DNA of 7,797 nucleotides from JBDREF01 sp043820045. GTDB lineage: Bacteria > Planctomycetota > Phycisphaerae > Sedimentisphaerales > Anaerobacaceae. Shown here piece by piece: positions 6,263-7,797 of this stretch. The stretch spans positions 1-7,797 of the forward strand of contig JBDREF010000429.1 of assembly GCA_043820045.1 (NCBI GenBank). Reading direction: 5' to 3'. Position 1 is the first letter of the stretch, and the number at the start of each line of letters is the position of its first letter. The translations under genes were made by a program, and so were the position numbers. A model generated the notes under the pieces. It had not been told where the DNA came from and ran no database searches. It worked only from the letters and a program-made list of their open reading frames with translations.

Positions 6263-6288
6263 ATTATACACCTTTAGGCCGGTGTAAA
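6263..6288 (-). promoter_or_regulatory. Candidate promoter of the prepilin genes with overlapping dyad
   Basis: On the minus strand a perfect TATAAT (6268-6263) is preceded by TTTACA (6288-6283). The spacing is only 14 bases, so TTTACA may not be the true -35 element. A perfect 6-bp inverted repeat, TACACC at 6267-6272 and GGTGTA at 6281-6286 separated by 8 bases, overlaps both boxes and could be an operator. A start near 6256 would give a leader of about 105 bases before the ATG at 6151. Confidence 0.4.
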
Positions 6289-6342
6289 GAACAAAATTCC
6301 GCCCGATAAAATCTTTCACTTGAAGCCTGTTCCACCCCGGTT

Positions 6343-7266
6343 TCAGGGCCCGTAGCGAGCGGCGAAATTCCGGGGGAAAGTTGCGGCCAGGCGCGTCCAT
6401 TCCTGCGGATTCTCGCCCCGGCCGTCCTCGAACAGGAACACGCCGCGGTAGTTTATCGCCTTCAAGCCCGCAAAAACCTCGCCCCACTCGATAATTCCAT
6501 CGGGGTGCATCGGCGCGCGATGGTCGGCTTTGGTCTTGAGGTTGAACGTCTCGTGCAGGTGCAGGTGCCAGACCCGCCGGCCGCCCTCGGCCAGGACGTC
6601 GCCGGCCCGGCCCTTTTTGACCATCGGGTTGACGCCGTCGTCGTCGCGGAGATGCCCGATGTCAACGGTCATGCCGAATCGGCCGGAGCCGATCTTGTCC
6701 ACGAAGGCGGCGTACGGCTTCAGGCCGCCCCGCATGTTCTCGACGGTCAGGCGGACGCGAAAGTCCGCGGTCTTTTCGAGCAGCTCCGTGACGGTCTTGC
6801 GCGACTTCTCGTTCGTGCCGAAGTGGGCCACGACGATATCGGCCCCGGCCCGCTCGGCGAAACGAATCTCTTCGAGCAAGTGGTCCGCCGCGGCAAGGCG
6901 CTTCTGCTCGTCCGGGTCGTCGTACTTAAGCTGCAAGCTGCCATGTATGCTGACTATGGAGACCTTCTGCCGCTCGCACTCGCCGAGGACCTCTGCGACC
7001 TGGTCCTTGTCGCCCGCGTCGAACCGCTCGGGTATCATCGTTACTTCGATAAAGCGGATGCCCAGCTCCCGAATGGCCACGATGTGCCGCGCGCCGAGCG
7101 GTTCCTTCTGATATACGGCCGTCGAAATGCCGAGCCGCGAGGCGATTTCTTCGGCCGTATAGGGCAGACCGCCCTCGGCCGAAGCGCTCCGCGCGCCCAT
7201 GGCGAACACCGCGCCGGCCAGAGCAGTGCGCTTGAGCAGCGAGCGACGAGTAGTTAGTGACATCAT
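6343..7266 (-). CDS. Tat-exported sugar phosphate isomerase/epimerase-like protein (xylose isomerase-like TIM barrel)
   Basis: This 307-residue protein opens with a twin-arginine signal, TRRSLLKR (6-13), a hydrophobic stretch (14-24) and a likely cleavage site ASA/EGG after residue 30. It should therefore be exported folded to the periplasm, as many planctomycete members of this family are. The mature part is an AP-endonuclease-2/xylose isomerase-like barrel with candidate metal or catalytic residues in AHFG (H148), VENM (E176), VDIGH (D202, H205), HLHLHE (H236, H238), DHRAPMH (H249, H254) and FLFED (E280). Members isomerise or epimerise sugars or inositol derivatives; the substrate here cannot be told. 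Two ATGs are adjacent. The first (7266) is preferred because AGGGGG lies seven bases upstream of it. It follows the PHP-domain gene by 15 bp and is probably cotranscribed with it. No clear terminator is seen in the 191 bp downstream. Confidence 0.88.
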   Translation of the reverse strand: MMSLTTRRSLLKRTALAGAVFAMGARSASAEGGLPYTAEEIASRLGISTAVYQKEPLGARHIVAIRELGIRFIEVTMIPERFDAGDKDQVAEVLGECERQKVSIVSIHGSLQLKYDDPDEQKRLAAADHLLEEIRFAERAGADIVVAHFGTNEKSRKTVTELLEKTADFRVRLTVENMRGGLKPYAAFVDKIGSGRFGMTVDIGHLRDDDGVNPMVKKGRAGDVLAEGGRRVWHLHLHETFNLKTKADHRAPMHPDGIIEWGEVFAGLKAINYRGVFLFEDGRGENPQEWTRLAATFPRNFAARYGP

Positions 7267-7281
7267 GGTCTTGCCCCCTGC

Positions 7282-7797
7282 TTACTTGAGGACGATTTGC
7301 CTCGGATCGACAATCTGCCCGGCGGGCACGCCGGCGCGGGCTACTACCAGCTCCGCCCAGCGGGTATTGCCCACCCCCGTGCGATGGTCGTCGCTGGAGA
7401 CCTGGAACTTCACCCCCTCGGCGGCGAAGAGCTTGACCACCTCGACGTACTGAGCCGTAAGCTCCCGCGGCGGGATAGAGGTCTTGTGGAACCAGTAAAT
7501 CATATCGTTCATCACGTCGAAGACCTTCTTCTTCTCGGCCATCTTCGCGGCCAGTTCGCGCAGCAGGTGCGGCGGATAATCCTCCGGAAAAGCTGCCGGC
7601 TGCGTATTGCCCGTATTAAAGGGATGCGCAATCACATCGAGATATTCCACGTCGCACAGGCCCATGTAAGTCCGCACGACGTTCTCGACGTACCGGCGTT
7701 TGTCGCTCGGCGTATTGCGGAGCGTGCCCTCCGCCTCGCCGCCCAGATGGCACAGTATCCATTCCAGCCGTGCAGCGTGGCGCTCGTCTAAGCTGAT
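7282..7797 (-). CDS. PHP-domain metal-dependent phosphoesterase-like protein (partial, N-terminus outside window)
   Basis: The reading frame is open from the stop TAA (7284-7282) to the right edge, giving 172 residues of the C-terminal part. A GTG at 7677 lies inside the continuing frame, and the residues before it (for example LEWILCHLGGEAEG) read as normal protein, so that GTG is not the start. PHP-family signatures are visible: LDVIAHPFNTGN, where the His would be a metal ligand, and near the end FQVSSDDHRTG, equivalent to the usual S-D-A-H metal-binding motif with Asp for Ala. PHP proteins hydrolyse phosphoesters such as histidinol phosphate, or act in polymerase proofreading. This one is more like the free-standing phosphoesterases, but the substrate is unknown. 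The catalytic N-terminal HxH motif would lie outside the window. It is the upstream gene of a probable two-gene operon with the Tat-exported isomerase-like protein. Confidence 0.8.
   Translation of the reverse strand: MSLDERHAARLEWILCHLGGEAEGTLRNTPSDKRRYVENVVRTYMGLCDVEYLDVIAHPFNTGNTQPAAFPEDYPPHLLRELAAKMAEKKKVFDVMNDMIYWFHKTSIPPRELTAQYVEVVKLFAAEGVKFQVSSDDHRTGVGNTRWAELVVARAGVPAGQIVDPRQIVLK

Noticed and set aside
6505..7257. 250-codon and overlapping 193-codon plus-strand frames
   Set aside because: Antisense shadows of the isomerase-like gene, whose Tat signal and active-site motifs make the minus strand the coding one.
7282..7677. PHP gene starting at the GTG at 7677
   Set aside because: The frame is open to the window edge and the upstream residues look like ordinary protein, so the gene is partial and the GTG is internal.
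1..7797. tRNA, rRNA, CRISPR array, transposase or integrase genes
   Set aside because: I looked for these on both strands and saw no regular long spacers, no transposase motifs and no RNA gene signatures; a covariance-model scan would be needed to exclude small RNAs.

Overview
The window looks like a piece of a Planctomycetota-type chromosome, most likely near Phycisphaerae. That placement is an inference from gene content: two prepilin-type proteins with the H-x9-DG motif typical of that phylum, next to a Tat-exported sugar phosphate isomerase-like protein. No rRNA or other marker gene is present to confirm it. Except for a gene fragment at the extreme left, every gene reads on the minus strand.

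Left edge (1-118, plus strand): the last 38 codons of glmS, recognisable by the conserved C-terminus ending PRNLAKSVTVE. Facing it, and only 13 bp away, is a two-gene minus-strand operon (132-3963). A 1046-residue N6-adenine DNA methyltransferase is made first. It is followed 19 bp later by a 223-residue PD-(D/E)XK nuclease-like protein that starts at TTG. Together they look like a modification/restriction-type defence cassette. A sigma70-like promoter lies just upstream of the methyltransferase (4000-4028). The operon is visibly AT-richer than the DNA to its right and sits directly downstream of glmS, a known insertion hotspot, so it is probably an acquired island.

Middle (3964-4361): about 400 bp without a convincing gene. 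It holds the operon promoter and, near the pilin side, a mosaic of in-phase 7-bp repeats followed by three 9-bp repeats (4247-4321).

Right half: two tandem paralogous prepilin-like genes (4362-5201 and 5306-6151). Their leaders and first 40 codons are 93% identical over 180 bp, while the rest of the proteins has diverged to roughly 60% (estimated by eye). A TATAAT box overlapped by a 6-bp dyad lies upstream of the pair (6263-6288). Further upstream is a probable operon of a PHP-domain phosphoesterase (partial, running off the right edge) and a Tat-signal sugar phosphate isomerase/epimerase-like protein, 15 bp apart.

The parts do not form one pathway. The modification/nuclease pair is an independent cassette between a housekeeping gene (glmS) and ordinary planctomycete envelope and carbohydrate genes.
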